The notes: a model not told the origin generated them from the letters alone. 36,022 nt of DNA from Phycisphaera mikurensis NBRC 102666 (GCA_945890745.1 CAMDCW010000007.1:1-36022); one strand, 5' to 3'. Counted from the stretch's first letter, positions 17,010 to 24,750 are shown. A program made the numbers and translations.

Positions 17010-17393
17010 ATGCAGTTCTTTGCGCAGGCAATTGATTTACTTGATGACCCGGATTTGATTCGTGTCTATGAGGAGCACCACCGCGCCGTCTGGCCAAAGG
17101 TGGTGGTTGCACTGCGCGCCGCCGGTATGCAGCGGATGCGGATCTTTCGGCATGGAACTCGGCTCTTTATGTATTGCGAAGGTCCTGATGGCTTTGATCC
17201 AGCCCGCGACTACCAGCAGTACGCCGCTGATCCAGAGTGCCGGAAGTGGGACGAGTTGATGCGTCGATTCCAGCGTCCCGTGCCCGGCGCACGTGCCGAC
17301 GCGTGGTGGTCGCCGATGGAGGTGGTGTTTGACTTGGAATCGATGTCCGACGGTGGCGCGATTGGCGCGGTCGTTGGAGAACCCACATGCTGA
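17010..17393 (+). CDS. L-rhamnose/L-fucose mutarotase family (RhaM/DUF718) protein
   Basis: Small cytoplasmic enzyme interconverting sugar anomers. DLIRVYEEHHRAVWPKVV followed by LRAAGM-Q-R-M-R-I-F fits the RhaM ferredoxin-like fold, with the conserved His of the E-x-H-x-x-V-W-P motif; RLFMYCEG and the C-terminal W-W-x-x-M-E-V-V-F-D-L also match. The family is named for L-rhamnose mutarotase, but members encoded with fucose genes act on L-fucose. The divergent pairing with fkp makes L-fucose the better guess here. At 127 aa it is slightly longer than the E. coli enzyme (104 aa). The last 7 bases overlap the methyltransferase start. Confidence 0.85.
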   Translation: MQFFAQAIDLLDDPDLIRVYEEHHRAVWPKVVVALRAAGMQRMRIFRHGTRLFMYCEGPDGFDPARDYQQYAADPECRKWDELMRRFQRPVPGARADAWWSPMEVVFDLESMSDGGAIGAVVGEPTC

Positions 17394-18343
17394 TGCTTGC
17401 CAACCGACTTTCCAAACAACTTCGCCACCTGCGTGGTTGGGCGAAGGCAAGTGGCGTCACCTGCTACCGGCTGTATGAGCGGGACATTCCCGAGTTTCCT
17501 GCGATCGTCGATTGGTATGACGGCGAGGCAGTGGCGTGGGTGTATCAGCGCACGCGCGATGACACGCCGGAGAAGGTTCGTGCCTTTGAAGAAATATGCG
17601 AAGGCGAAATACTTGATGGATTGCAACTCTCTGGATCAAAGTTGCACATGAAGTACCGCGGTCGAATCAAGGACCGCACTGAGCAATATGACCGAGTCGG
17701 TGATACGGGCATGGTGCGCACGGTGGAGGAACAGGGGCTCAAATTCGAAGTGAATCTCACGGATTACTTGGATACCGGGTTGTTCCTTGACCATCGAAAG
17801 ACGCGTTCCATCATTCGCCATTACGCGGCAGGCAAACGCATTCTCAATCTGTTTGCGTACACCGGAAGTTTCACGGTGTATGCGCGTGCTGGTGGCGCGG
17901 CGGGAACCACCACCGTTGATATGTCGAAGACGTATCAAGACTGGACGCGGCGCAATCTGGAACTGAATGGGTTTGCTCTTGGGCCGGACCACCGGTTAGT
18001 CAAGGCTGATTGCTTGCAGTTCTTGCAAGCAGGCCCCGCCGCGGATGAGCGGTACGACTACATCGTGCTTGATCCGCCGACGTTCTCAAACTCCAAGCGC
18101 ATGGAGGCAGAGAGCTTTGCTGTTGACCGTGACTGGCCGCACTTGGTTGCCTTGGCCACGCAGTGGTTAGCGCCCGGCGGCTGGCTGTATTTCAGCAGCA
18201 ACTCACGGCAATTGAAATTTGATCCCGCGCAATTACCAGCAGGATTTGTGTCGCGCGAAATCAGTGAGCGAACAGTTCCTGATGATTTCCGCAATCGGCG
18301 CATTCACCGTTGCTGGACGATCACTGCTGCGAAACCGGAATGA
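17387..18343 (+). CDS. RlmK-like 23S rRNA (guanine-N7) methyltransferase
   Basis: SAM-dependent class I methyltransferase resembling the C-terminal (RlmK) half of E. coli RlmKL, which makes m7G2069 in 23S rRNA. The N-terminus MLMLANRLSKQLRHLRGWAK and CYRLYERDIPEFP correspond to the NRL-K-K...KWA...CYRLYDADLPEY region of RlmK. The SAM loop is NLFAYTGSF (154-162) and the catalytic region LDPPTFSNSKRM (228-239). At 318 aa it is a stand-alone RlmK without the THUMP/RlmL half. Start is ATG 17387 (or the adjacent ATG 17393), overlapping the mutarotase stop, so translation is coupled although the functions are unrelated. Its 3' end overlaps the propeller gene by 23 bases on the other strand. Confidence 0.85.
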   Translation: MLMLANRLSKQLRHLRGWAKASGVTCYRLYERDIPEFPAIVDWYDGEAVAWVYQRTRDDTPEKVRAFEEICEGEILDGLQLSGSKLHMKYRGRIKDRTEQYDRVGDTGMVRTVEEQGLKFEVNLTDYLDTGLFLDHRKTRSIIRHYAAGKRILNLFAYTGSFTVYARAGGAAGTTTVDMSKTYQDWTRRNLELNGFALGPDHRLVKADCLQFLQAGPAADERYDYIVLDPPTFSNSKRMEAESFAVDRDWPHLVALATQWLAPGGWLYFSSNSRQLKFDPAQLPAGFVSREISERTVPDDFRNRRIHRCWTITAAKPE

Positions 18344-19466
18344 AGAACTCCGGGTTGGATGGAAGGTTGGCAAACACGCCAAGGAATGTTCCCTTCTTCG
18401 CATCAAACTTCAGGATCTGTTTGGTGAGTCGACTTCCCACGTACAGGACGTGATCGCGGACGGCAATGGAACTTGCAGCACTGAGTCCGCCATCGCCGGG
18501 TTGCACAAGCTGACTGATGTTTCCGGTTTCAACAACCAGTTTCCACACGCAGTTGGCTTTATTGTCGGTGACCAAGAGGTCGCGGCCATCAGCGGTAAAC
18601 ATGGCCTGAATTGGATGCTGAAGCCCGGTGGCCGCAGTCATTTCACTGCGGACATAGCGACCGGTGACGGGATCGTGGACGGCGATACGCGAGCGTTCGC
18701 GGTCACACACGTACAGCAACCCATCGGGCCCGAACGTGAAGCCGCGGACTAACCCCAGCCCTTCCGGTGACTGCTGATTGTTGGGAACCACGGTGCCGGG
18801 CGGAAGCGTTCCGAATTCTTCAAGACCACTGGCAACCGGGAGTGGTTTGCCGGCGTTGCCGCGACCAAGTCCGTGGTAGCGAGTGATGGTGTTGGTGTCT
18901 TGGTTGGACGCGTACAACGAACCGTCTGGTCCAACATCAATTTGGTAGGTGTGCACCATCCCGGGATTTGCTGTTCCACCAGAAATCCATGTGGCTTTGT
19001 AGGGCCGGATGCCAGTGCGATCATCGGGGGTGCCAAAGACGATCACCCTGGTGGATTCACGCTTGGCGCTCATCACGGCGAGGTCGCCGTTTCCAAGAAT
19101 TTCCATTCCTCGTAACTCGCTGAGTGGTGGTTCCTTGGCGGGGATTGGCCCCAGGATCGGCCCGATGACCTTGCCGCTTCCGTCGATGGCAAACACTTGT
19201 GCGAGTGCGCCGGCATCGCCGTGCACGGTGACGTACCAGTGCGGGGCGGTCAGGGCCAGTTCGTGCCCGTGCGCCCGCTCGCCTGCCGCCAGGGCAACTC
19301 CGTCGGCAACGGTTCCAGCGCGTTCCGCGGTGGCATCGCTTTCAGCCGCAGCGCGCTCCCGGAGGTACTTGCCCTCCTCAATCAGGGGAAACACATAGGG
19401 GATCGACAGCATGCCAATGAGGGCGACCGCTGAAATAAACACGCCGATGGATGCTTCGCGCTTCAT
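18321..19466 (-). CDS. Membrane-anchored NHL/beta-propeller-type protein
   Basis: A 381-aa protein with an N-terminal hydrophobic segment (about 8-28, signal anchor) and an extracytoplasmic part. Repeated blade-like strands (GPDGSLYASNQDTNTITRY, GPDGLLYVCDRERSRIAVH, TADGRDLLVTDNKANCVWKL, VLYVGSRLTKQILKF) indicate a five- to six-bladed NHL/SMP-30-like propeller. No catalytic signature is visible, so binding or scaffolding is as likely as enzyme activity. A charged coiled-coil-like stretch (about 30-55, rich in Glu/Arg/Ala) links anchor and propeller. It is divergent from the DUF4956-like gene. Confidence 0.7.
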   Translation of the reverse strand: MKREASIGVFISAVALIGMLSIPYVFPLIEEGKYLRERAAAESDATAERAGTVADGVALAAGERAHGHELALTAPHWYVTVHGDAGALAQVFAIDGSGKVIGPILGPIPAKEPPLSELRGMEILGNGDLAVMSAKRESTRVIVFGTPDDRTGIRPYKATWISGGTANPGMVHTYQIDVGPDGSLYASNQDTNTITRYHGLGRGNAGKPLPVASGLEEFGTLPPGTVVPNNQQSPEGLGLVRGFTFGPDGLLYVCDRERSRIAVHDPVTGRYVRSEMTAATGLQHPIQAMFTADGRDLLVTDNKANCVWKLVVETGNISQLVQPGDGGLSAASSIAVRDHVLYVGSRLTKQILKFDAKKGTFLGVFANLPSNPEFFIPVSQQ

Positions 19467-19478
19467 GTTGCACTTGCA

Positions 19479-19484
19479 AGATTA
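19479..19484 (-). promoter_or_regulatory. Possible -10 element (TAATCT) of the propeller gene
   Basis: TAATCT on the minus strand ends 12 bases before the ATG at 19466. No Shine-Dalgarno lies between them. Confidence 0.3.
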
Positions 19485-19524
19485 CCGCCAAACGGGGACG
19501 ATGCGTGTGTACATGGAGGTACGC

Positions 19525-20505
19525 ATGACACTCAACGATCGCATTGCATCGCTCGCTTCGTTGCGCCGGGGCGCAATTCCATTCATCACGGCGATTGTTG
19601 CACTCGTGCTGATTGCCGCCTGTTCAGCGCGGACAACGGATGGCTCGCGTGGTCGCAGTGGCACCGATGCACTGATTGAGAGTGCCAATGACCTGGGCTT
19701 GGAAATCGGCGATCGCCCCCGCGAGACCAGCGCTGCGGCCATGAGTGGCGGCAAGCATGAAGCAGAGAAGGAACTATCGATTCTGGCCGGAGGCTCGCCG
19801 TCTTCGCACACGTCGTCCAAATTGCCGGGGCCCGATGATTGGCGCGTCATTACCAATTCACTCACCTTGTTTCGGCACGCTCCGTATGTGACGGACTTGG
19901 TGCTGGGACTGGTGTGCTCCATCGGCGTGGCGCTGACGCTAACGGCTTCGCCGCGGCGCGCGGTTCGCTTTGATCCAGTGGGTGTTGCCGAGACTCGCAA
20001 GGCAACCGTGATCTGCGCGTTGGTTGGTTGCATTGCGGCAGAGTTGGTGCAATCGAGCGAACAGTTTCTACTGGGAGCCGAGATCGCATTAGTCTTGTTT
20101 GGTATCGGAGGCTTGGTCCGTTTCCGCACCATCTTTGGTGACGCGCGGCAGACGGGTGTGGCCATCATTGCCACCGTCTTGGGTCTGGCATGCGGCATGA
20201 GCGAGTACTCATTGGTGGCACTTTCATTGACCGTGGTGTTCATTGCCAATTGGTGGATGAACAGCACGGCGTTTGTGCACGTGCGCGTTCGGGTTCGCAA
20301 GAATGGGGACCTGGCCCAAGTGCAGGCGGCGATCACCACGCTCTTGCAAGAGCAGCATTTCTCGGTACTTCGTGCGACCCCTAATAGCACGGAGCGCACC
20401 ATAGAGATGTTTGGGCAGACGGCTTCGGAGTTTGACATCGATGCCTTGGTCAGCTCCATTGAAGGTGCGGTTCCGGGTGCTCGTGTGCGTGTGAAGGCGT
20501 CTTAA
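19525..20505 (+). CDS. DUF4956/MgtC-like polytopic membrane protein with lipobox-type N-terminus
   Basis: A 326-aa protein. Residues 14-33 form a signal sequence ending in L-I-A-A-C (Cys33), a plausible lipobox. About 80 hydrophilic residues follow, then four to five transmembrane helices (about 118-240). The segment GIGGLVRFRTIFGDARQTGVAI (start 193) resembles the VRFRT signature of DUF4956 and, more loosely, MgtC/SapB proteins. A C-terminal domain (about 240-326; HVRVRVRKNGD, IEMFGQTASEFDID) looks like a small ACT/ferredoxin-like fold, as in related proteins. Function unknown. GGAGGT at 19515-19520 fixes the start. A lipobox in front of a polytopic domain is unusual; the first helix may simply be a transmembrane segment. 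Confidence 0.7.
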   Translation: MTLNDRIASLASLRRGAIPFITAIVALVLIAACSARTTDGSRGRSGTDALIESANDLGLEIGDRPRETSAAAMSGGKHEAEKELSILAGGSPSSHTSSKLPGPDDWRVITNSLTLFRHAPYVTDLVLGLVCSIGVALTLTASPRRAVRFDPVGVAETRKATVICALVGCIAAELVQSSEQFLLGAEIALVLFGIGGLVRFRTIFGDARQTGVAIIATVLGLACGMSEYSLVALSLTVVFIANWWMNSTAFVHVRVRVRKNGDLAQVQAAITTLLQEQHFSVLRATPNSTERTIEMFGQTASEFDIDALVSSIEGAVPGARVRVKAS

Positions 20506-20552
20506 AGCGCGTTTACCAAGTGCGTGGCTTGTTGCTGTTCCTTCGGACTGCG

Positions 20553-20558
20553 TAGTAT
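20553..20558 (+). promoter_or_regulatory. Putative -10 element (TAGTAT) of the ABC operon, leaderless spacing
   Basis: TAGTAT, then 6 bases (tccttc), then the GTG at 20565. This supports the GTG as the true start although no ribosome-binding site is present. The 59-base gap from the previous gene is too short for a TPP riboswitch. Confidence 0.5.
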
Positions 20559-20564
20559 TCCTTC

Positions 20565-21329
20565 GTGCTCCAGCGGATTGAAATCTCGCAGGTTGGTCGC
20601 GTCTATGACGACGGCTTTGTCGCATTGGCCGGCGCCTCGTTTGATATTCGCGCTGGTTCGATGACGGTCCTGGTGGGGCCATCCGGTTGTGGAAAGACCA
20701 CGCTGCTTCGGTTGATCGGCGGACTTGATCATCCCACAAGCGGCCGCGTGATCTTTCATGGTGCTGCCGGTGCGCTGCAGCAGCCGCGTACCGCATTTGC
20801 ATTTCAAGAGGCACGTTTGCTGCCGTGGCGAACAGTGCTTGACAACGTGGCGCTGCCGCTGGAACTTGCCGGCGTCGCACCTGCTGAGCGAATCGAACGT
20901 GCCACGGCCATGCTGACACGCGTTGGACTTGGCGGTGCAACGCGCAAGCTTCCGGGGCAACTCTCCGGCGGCATGCGTATGCGTGCATCCATCGCGCGTG
21001 CGCTGGTGACCGCGCCGCAACTGTTACTTCTTGACGAACCATTCGGGGCGGTTGATGAGATTTCGCGTCATGCACTTGATGATCTCTTGCGATCACTCTG
21101 GGCTGAACTAGCAATGACCGTTGTGATGGTGACGCACTCGATTGTGGAAGCCACCTACGTTGCCGAACAGGTAGTGGTGATGGCCCCTGCGCCGGGACGC
21201 ATTGTTGCGCAGTTCACGCCGTCATTCGCCCATCACTCCCCGTTGTTGCGTGCTACTCCTGAATTTGCTGCAGTGAACGCTGAAGTGCTGCGCTCCTTGG
21301 GCGAAGCCATGGTGGGGGCGCAGCGATGA
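20565..21329 (+). CDS. ABC transporter ATPase, NitT/TauT type
   Basis: Energises import through the adjacent permease. Walker A GPSGCGKTT (38-46), Q-loop Gln81, signature LSGGM (133-137), Walker B LLLLDEP (153-159) and switch His191 are all present, so it should be active. Sequence style (FQEARLLPWRTVLDNV, SRHALDDLL) is that of the nitrate/sulfonate/thiamine-precursor subfamily. 254 aa is the usual length. It overlaps the permease gene by ATGA at 21326-21329, so the two are translationally coupled. GTG start without Shine-Dalgarno. Confidence 0.92.
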   Translation: MLQRIEISQVGRVYDDGFVALAGASFDIRAGSMTVLVGPSGCGKTTLLRLIGGLDHPTSGRVIFHGAAGALQQPRTAFAFQEARLLPWRTVLDNVALPLELAGVAPAERIERATAMLTRVGLGGATRKLPGQLSGGMRMRASIARALVTAPQLLLLDEPFGAVDEISRHALDDLLRSLWAELAMTVVMVTHSIVEATYVAEQVVVMAPAPGRIVAQFTPSFAHHSPLLRATPEFAAVNAEVLRSLGEAMVGAQR

Positions 21330-22147
21330 GTAGAAGCGATTCCAAGCGCGCGGTGCCGCCAGTGTCGTCCGTTGTGATGCGTGCTGCGCAGGCAGTGGTT
21401 CCATCGTTGACGGTGGTCGTGGTGTTGCTGGCGGCGTGGCAGGGCGCCGTGTCACTCTTTGCGCCGAGCGAGTTTCTGGTGCCCGCGCCACTGGCAGTTG
21501 TTCATGCCATGATTCAATCACGTCACGCGCTCCTGGCAGCGGCGTGGATGACTGGTAGTAGTGCGGTGCTTGGATTTCTGATGGCTGCAGTCATCGGCGT
21601 GACGCTGGGCAGCATGCTGGCAGCGAGCAAGTTTCTGATGCGCGGGCTGTACCCCATTGCCACGCTCTTACAGATGGTGCCACTGGTGGCGATCGCGCCA
21701 CTGTTGGTGGTGTGGTGCGGGTACGGAGCGCGAACCAGTATTGCCAGTGCAGTGATCGTTTCAGTTTTTCCGGTGCTTGCGGCCACGCTTGATGGAATGC
21801 GTTCCACGGATCTTGGGTTGGTGGAACTCTTTGCAGTGAATCGCGCCTCGCGTTTGCAGCGGTGGTGGAAGTTGGAGTTGCCGTGGGCGATTCCGTCCAT
21901 CGTCACCGGGCTGCGCATCGCCGCGGGGCTCTCGGTCATCGGCGCGATTGTTGGAGAATTTGTTGGTGCGTTCGCTGGGGATCAGTCGCCGGTAGGAATT
22001 CTGATTGTCAGTGCTATCCGCGAAAATCGCACCGATCTGGTGTTTGCCGCAGTGAGCGTGGCCGCCCTGGTGGGGTTCGCGCTCTTTGGGGTGGTCAGTC
22101 TGGTGGGTTGGATTTTGCTGCGTCGGTGGCATGCCTCGGCGGGGTGA
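21326..22147 (+). CDS. ABC transporter permease, NitT/TauT type
   Basis: Inner-membrane channel of the importer, 273 aa with about six transmembrane helices. The cytoplasmic coupling loop (EAA-like motif) is around NRASRLQRWWKLELPWAIPS followed by I-V-T-G-L-R-I-A, as in SsuC/TauC/ThiX proteins. The start overlaps the ATPase stop. The substrate-binding protein gene follows after 18 bases. Confidence 0.92.
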   Translation: MSRSDSKRAVPPVSSVVMRAAQAVVPSLTVVVVLLAAWQGAVSLFAPSEFLVPAPLAVVHAMIQSRHALLAAAWMTGSSAVLGFLMAAVIGVTLGSMLAASKFLMRGLYPIATLLQMVPLVAIAPLLVVWCGYGARTSIASAVIVSVFPVLAATLDGMRSTDLGLVELFAVNRASRLQRWWKLELPWAIPSIVTGLRIAAGLSVIGAIVGEFVGAFAGDQSPVGILIVSAIRENRTDLVFAAVSVAALVGFALFGVVSLVGWILLRRWHASAG

Positions 22148-22153
22148 CCGCGC

Positions 22154-22159
22154 TAGGCT
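22154..22159 (+). promoter_or_regulatory. Putative internal -10 element (TAGGCT) before the substrate-binding protein gene
   Basis: TAGGCT, then 6 bases (tcccgc), then the ATG at 22166. It would allow extra leaderless transcripts of the binding protein, which is usually needed in excess over the membrane subunits. Confidence 0.4.
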
Positions 22160-22165
22160 TCCCGC

Positions 22166-23173
22166 ATGAATATTGACCGCCGCAAACTACTGATCGGTTT
22201 CATTCTTGTTGACGCAGTGGTGGTGTCCCTCATCCTGCTGTACGTGCTGAATCGCCCGAACGCAGGTGTTGCGAACACCGCCAGTGGCGAGCGTGTTCGT
22301 ATTCAATTGAATTGGGTTCCCGAGCCGGAATTTGGCGGTTTCTACGCTGCGTTGCAAGACGGGCTGTATGCGCAAGAAGGCATTGACGTGGAGATCATCA
22401 AAGGTGCGGCAGGAACGCCCGCGCCGCAGATGGCTTCAAGTGGGCAGGTGGAGTTCGCCATTGCATCGGCAGATCAGATGCTCACGCTCAATGAGAAGGG
22501 CGGCGATCTCACGGCTGTGTTTTCTGTTTTCGAGACCAGCCCGATGGGCATCATGGTGAAAGCCGATGCGCCGTGGACTTCATTGGAAGAGTTGTGGAAG
22601 TCAGACGCAACCGTAGCGGTGGAAGCGGGGCTGCCGTACCTCAAGTACCTGAGCAAGAAGATTCCGGATAGCAAGGTGCGCATCGTTCCCACCGGCGCAG
22701 GGCTTGCAGGATTTGAACGTGGTGCGGTGCAGGGGCAGCAGTGCTTTGTCACCGCGGAACCGGTGCAGATGGAACTGAAGAAGGTTCCGGTGCGGGTGTT
22801 CTCACTCGCTGCAAGTGGCTACGACCCGTACGCCGTGTTGGTGGTGACCAAGGCGTCATGGCTGGCTGAGCACCGAGAAGTGGCAGCAAAGTTAGTGCGC
22901 GCCTTGCGCGGGGGTTGGACGCGTTACCTGGCGGATCCTGCCAAGTACAACGTTGAGATTTCCAAACTCAATCCGGCCATGAGCGTCGAAGCGATGAATA
23001 TTGCTGCAGAAAAACAGCGCGACCTCGTGGCCCCGCCCGGAACCGGGGCGCACGAGATCGGCAGCATGAGCAGCGAACGTTGGACGACGCTGGTCGCTCA
23101 ACTGCAAGAGTTAGGGACTATCAGCAAGCAGCCCGCGTCGATTGACGCCGTGTTCTGGAACGCCCCGAAGTAA
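22166..23173 (+). CDS. ABC transporter substrate-binding protein, NMT1/THI5-like, membrane-anchored
   Basis: Binds the imported molecule outside the cytoplasmic membrane. The N-terminus (RRKLLIGFILVDAVVVSLILLYVL) is an uncleaved-looking anchor without a lipobox Cys. The mature part begins RIQLNWVPEPEFGGFYAAL, then G-L-Y-A-Q-E-G-I-D-V-E-I, the signature of the NMT1/THI5-like family that binds pyrimidine thiamine precursors, riboflavin precursors or other small nitrogen-containing compounds. The conserved fold continues with SSGQVEFAIASADQML. Substrate is not certain: no thi genes or TPP riboswitch are near. The last 53 bases overlap the 3' end of the oppositely oriented surface-protein gene. 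Confidence 0.88.
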   Translation: MNIDRRKLLIGFILVDAVVVSLILLYVLNRPNAGVANTASGERVRIQLNWVPEPEFGGFYAALQDGLYAQEGIDVEIIKGAAGTPAPQMASSGQVEFAIASADQMLTLNEKGGDLTAVFSVFETSPMGIMVKADAPWTSLEELWKSDATVAVEAGLPYLKYLSKKIPDSKVRIVPTGAGLAGFERGAVQGQQCFVTAEPVQMELKKVPVRVFSLAASGYDPYAVLVVTKASWLAEHREVAAKLVRALRGGWTRYLADPAKYNVEISKLNPAMSVEAMNIAAEKQRDLVAPPGTGAHEIGSMSSERWTTLVAQLQELGTISKQPASIDAVFWNAPK

Positions 23174-23807
23174 GAAACGCGAGCATCATCGGTACCAACG
23201 CAGCGGGCGCTGGGACGAGATTCGCCTCAACCCAAGCGGTGGCTGCGCCGTGCGCTTCCTCCGATTCATTCAGGTTGAGCACTGCCCAGAAGGTGTCGCT
23301 GGTTGCGTAGCCCTGTGCGCCCATGGTGAATGAGACGAGGTAGATGCCGTTGGCCGGATCTGCGCCGCCGGTACCGAGGAGTGTGTACTCGGGGTGCAGG
23401 TCAAGGCCTTGCGACACAAGGAAACTGAACGAACCACCAGCGATGCTCGATGCATCCTGGCCGGCATAGGAAGCCAACATGGAATACGGCGACGCGGTGT
23501 ACCCACTGCCGTTCCAGACGCTGATCCCCTGGAGCAGGTTCATCGTGAGCGTGGTGCCTACTAAGTCTGATCCGATTCCTGGTGCATCACCGGAGAATGG
23601 GAACAGCGGGTCAAGGCCAAGTTCACCTTCAAAGACGCGAAGCGATGGGGCGATCACTTCGCCAGTGATGTGGTCCCATCCGCCGGTGACAAGCGAACCG
23701 CCGAGTGCGGTGACCCAGATATCTGCATGCGGCTCCTTCTTATCTGCGAAGGTCACTGATGCAATGGAGGCGGCAACGATGGAAGAGACAATGAAAGTAC
23801 GTGACAT
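23121..23807 (-). CDS. Secreted protein with PAPA-type C-terminal sorting signal, all3515-like
   Basis: A 228-aa protein with a signal peptide (about 1-21), a mature domain, and a tripartite C-terminus: VPAPAAL (198-204), a short hydrophobic stretch and an Arg-rich tail (216-225). That tail architecture marks PEP-CTERM-like exported proteins processed by an exosortase-type enzyme. The mature domain (HADIWV, LVTGGWDH, VRVFEGELG-like, ISVWNG, GIYLVSF) parallels the neighbouring dockerin protein and recalls, from memory, the Zur-repressed all3515 PEP-CTERM family. His27, His46 and His138 could bind metal. Start ATG 23807 has AGGAG 9 bases upstream. Its C-terminal 17 codons are antisense to the ABC binding-protein gene. 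Confidence 0.75.
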   Translation of the reverse strand: MSRTFIVSSIVAASIASVTFADKKEPHADIWVTALGGSLVTGGWDHITGEVIAPSLRVFEGELGLDPLFPFSGDAPGIGSDLVGTTLTMNLLQGISVWNGSGYTASPYSMLASYAGQDASSIAGGSFSFLVSQGLDLHPEYTLLGTGGADPANGIYLVSFTMGAQGYATSDTFWAVLNLNESEEAHGAATAWVEANLVPAPAALVPMMLAFLTSGRSRTRRQSTRAAC

Positions 23808-23866
23808 GATGAGAAACTCCTGAAAGAAAGGGAATGAAAAGAAAGAAGTGAACAAAGGGAGGTTGT

Positions 23867-23886
23867 GCAACATTGTGATGTGTTGC
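23867..23886. promoter_or_regulatory. Inverted repeat GCAACA-N8-TGTTGC, candidate operator or weak terminator
   Basis: A perfect 6-bp dyad with an 8-base spacer lies 60 bases before the ATG of the PAPA-sorted protein and 32 bases after the stop of the dockerin protein. There is no U-tract in either direction. Its symmetry would suit a dimeric repressor such as a Fur/Zur-type protein, but it does not match a known box. The rest of the 110-base gap is purine-rich on the plus strand. Confidence 0.3.
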
Positions 23887-23917
23887 GTAGGGTTGAGTGA
23901 CAGCGCACTGGCTTGCA

Positions 23918-24724
23918 TTAAGGACACGCCCCCCATGCGCCGAGCATCGTGCCGAGATCAGCACCATCAACAGCGCCGCTGTTGTCAAGATCTGCGCTGC
24001 CGGACAATCCCCATGCACCAAGAAGCATGCCAAGATCAGCGCCATTCACGGTTTGATCACCGTTGAGGTCGCCAATGCAAGCTGGTGGATTCATGGCGTC
24101 TTGTGCCGCTGCAAATGCCTCGTCAAAGGTTGCCTGTGATGCACCACCATTCAAAATGATCCAGTACTCCTGCGAGGGCAGCAGTGTTGGCGAGGTGGAA
24201 TACATCTCAAACGGTGCCAGATACACGCCTACATCGGGCGTTGCCGAGCCTGCCGCTGGCTGCAATGTCATGGAAAGATGCCGATGCCAACCGCCATCGG
24301 ATTGCACTGCAAGATCAAAGCCAGCAACCGGACCGCTTGAACTTGTGGCATTGGCGGTGAGGTAGGAGATGCGCAGACGTTCGCCAGTAAGTGGGCCAGC
24401 AGCGGATGTTTCCACAAATGTGGCGCCATCCCAGACCAAGATTGGTCCAGTAAATCGGAATCCGATTCGGGTGCCGGCTGCGAAAGTTCCAGGTAAGGCG
24501 TCATAGCCTGGATTGCTAGTGAACCACGTGGAACCCGTATCACCGAACGCGCCAGCAAAGACGCGTTGGTCTTCGCCGTATCCGGTAGCAGTCACAGCCG
24601 TCGTGGCTACGCGACCGTCCACGGTCCGCAAGCCAATATCACCCGTGTGTTGTGCGGATGCGGAAGCCGCGGCAGTCAGGATGACCGCAAAGCACGTGCT
24701 GAGCGATTGAATGTGAAGTTGCAT
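23918..24724 (-). CDS. Secreted protein with C-terminal dockerin-like EF-hand pair, paralogue of the neighbouring surface protein
   Basis: A 268-aa protein with a signal peptide (about 1-24, ending SASA-Q). The mature domain (26-200) has the same landmarks as the neighbour at 23121: H-T-G-D-I-G-L, ILVWDG, WHRHL (His147, His149), VGVYLA and YWIILNGG. The C-terminus holds two 22-residue calcium-loop repeats, GDLNGDQTVNGADLGMLL (from 218) and ADLDNSGAVDGADLGTML (from 244), flanked by Cys216 and Cys267. Such repeats are common in planctomycete secreted proteins, usually outside cellulosomes. The ATG has GGAG 7 bases upstream. A run of 10-bp repeats lies just upstream of its leader. Confidence 0.78.
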   Translation of the reverse strand: MQLHIQSLSTCFAVILTAAASASAQHTGDIGLRTVDGRVATTAVTATGYGEDQRVFAGAFGDTGSTWFTSNPGYDALPGTFAAGTRIGFRFTGPILVWDGATFVETSAAGPLTGERLRISYLTANATSSSGPVAGFDLAVQSDGGWHRHLSMTLQPAAGSATPDVGVYLAPFEMYSTSPTLLPSQEYWIILNGGASQATFDEAFAAAQDAMNPPACIGDLNGDQTVNGADLGMLLGAWGLSGSADLDNSGAVDGADLGTMLGAWGACP

Positions 24725-24750
24725 GTCATGTCTCCGTAATTGATGTAGTG

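Noticed and set aside
20506-20564. TPP riboswitch before the NMT1-type ABC operon
   Set aside because: Only 59 bases separate the genes and the conserved CTGAGA-type core is not there.
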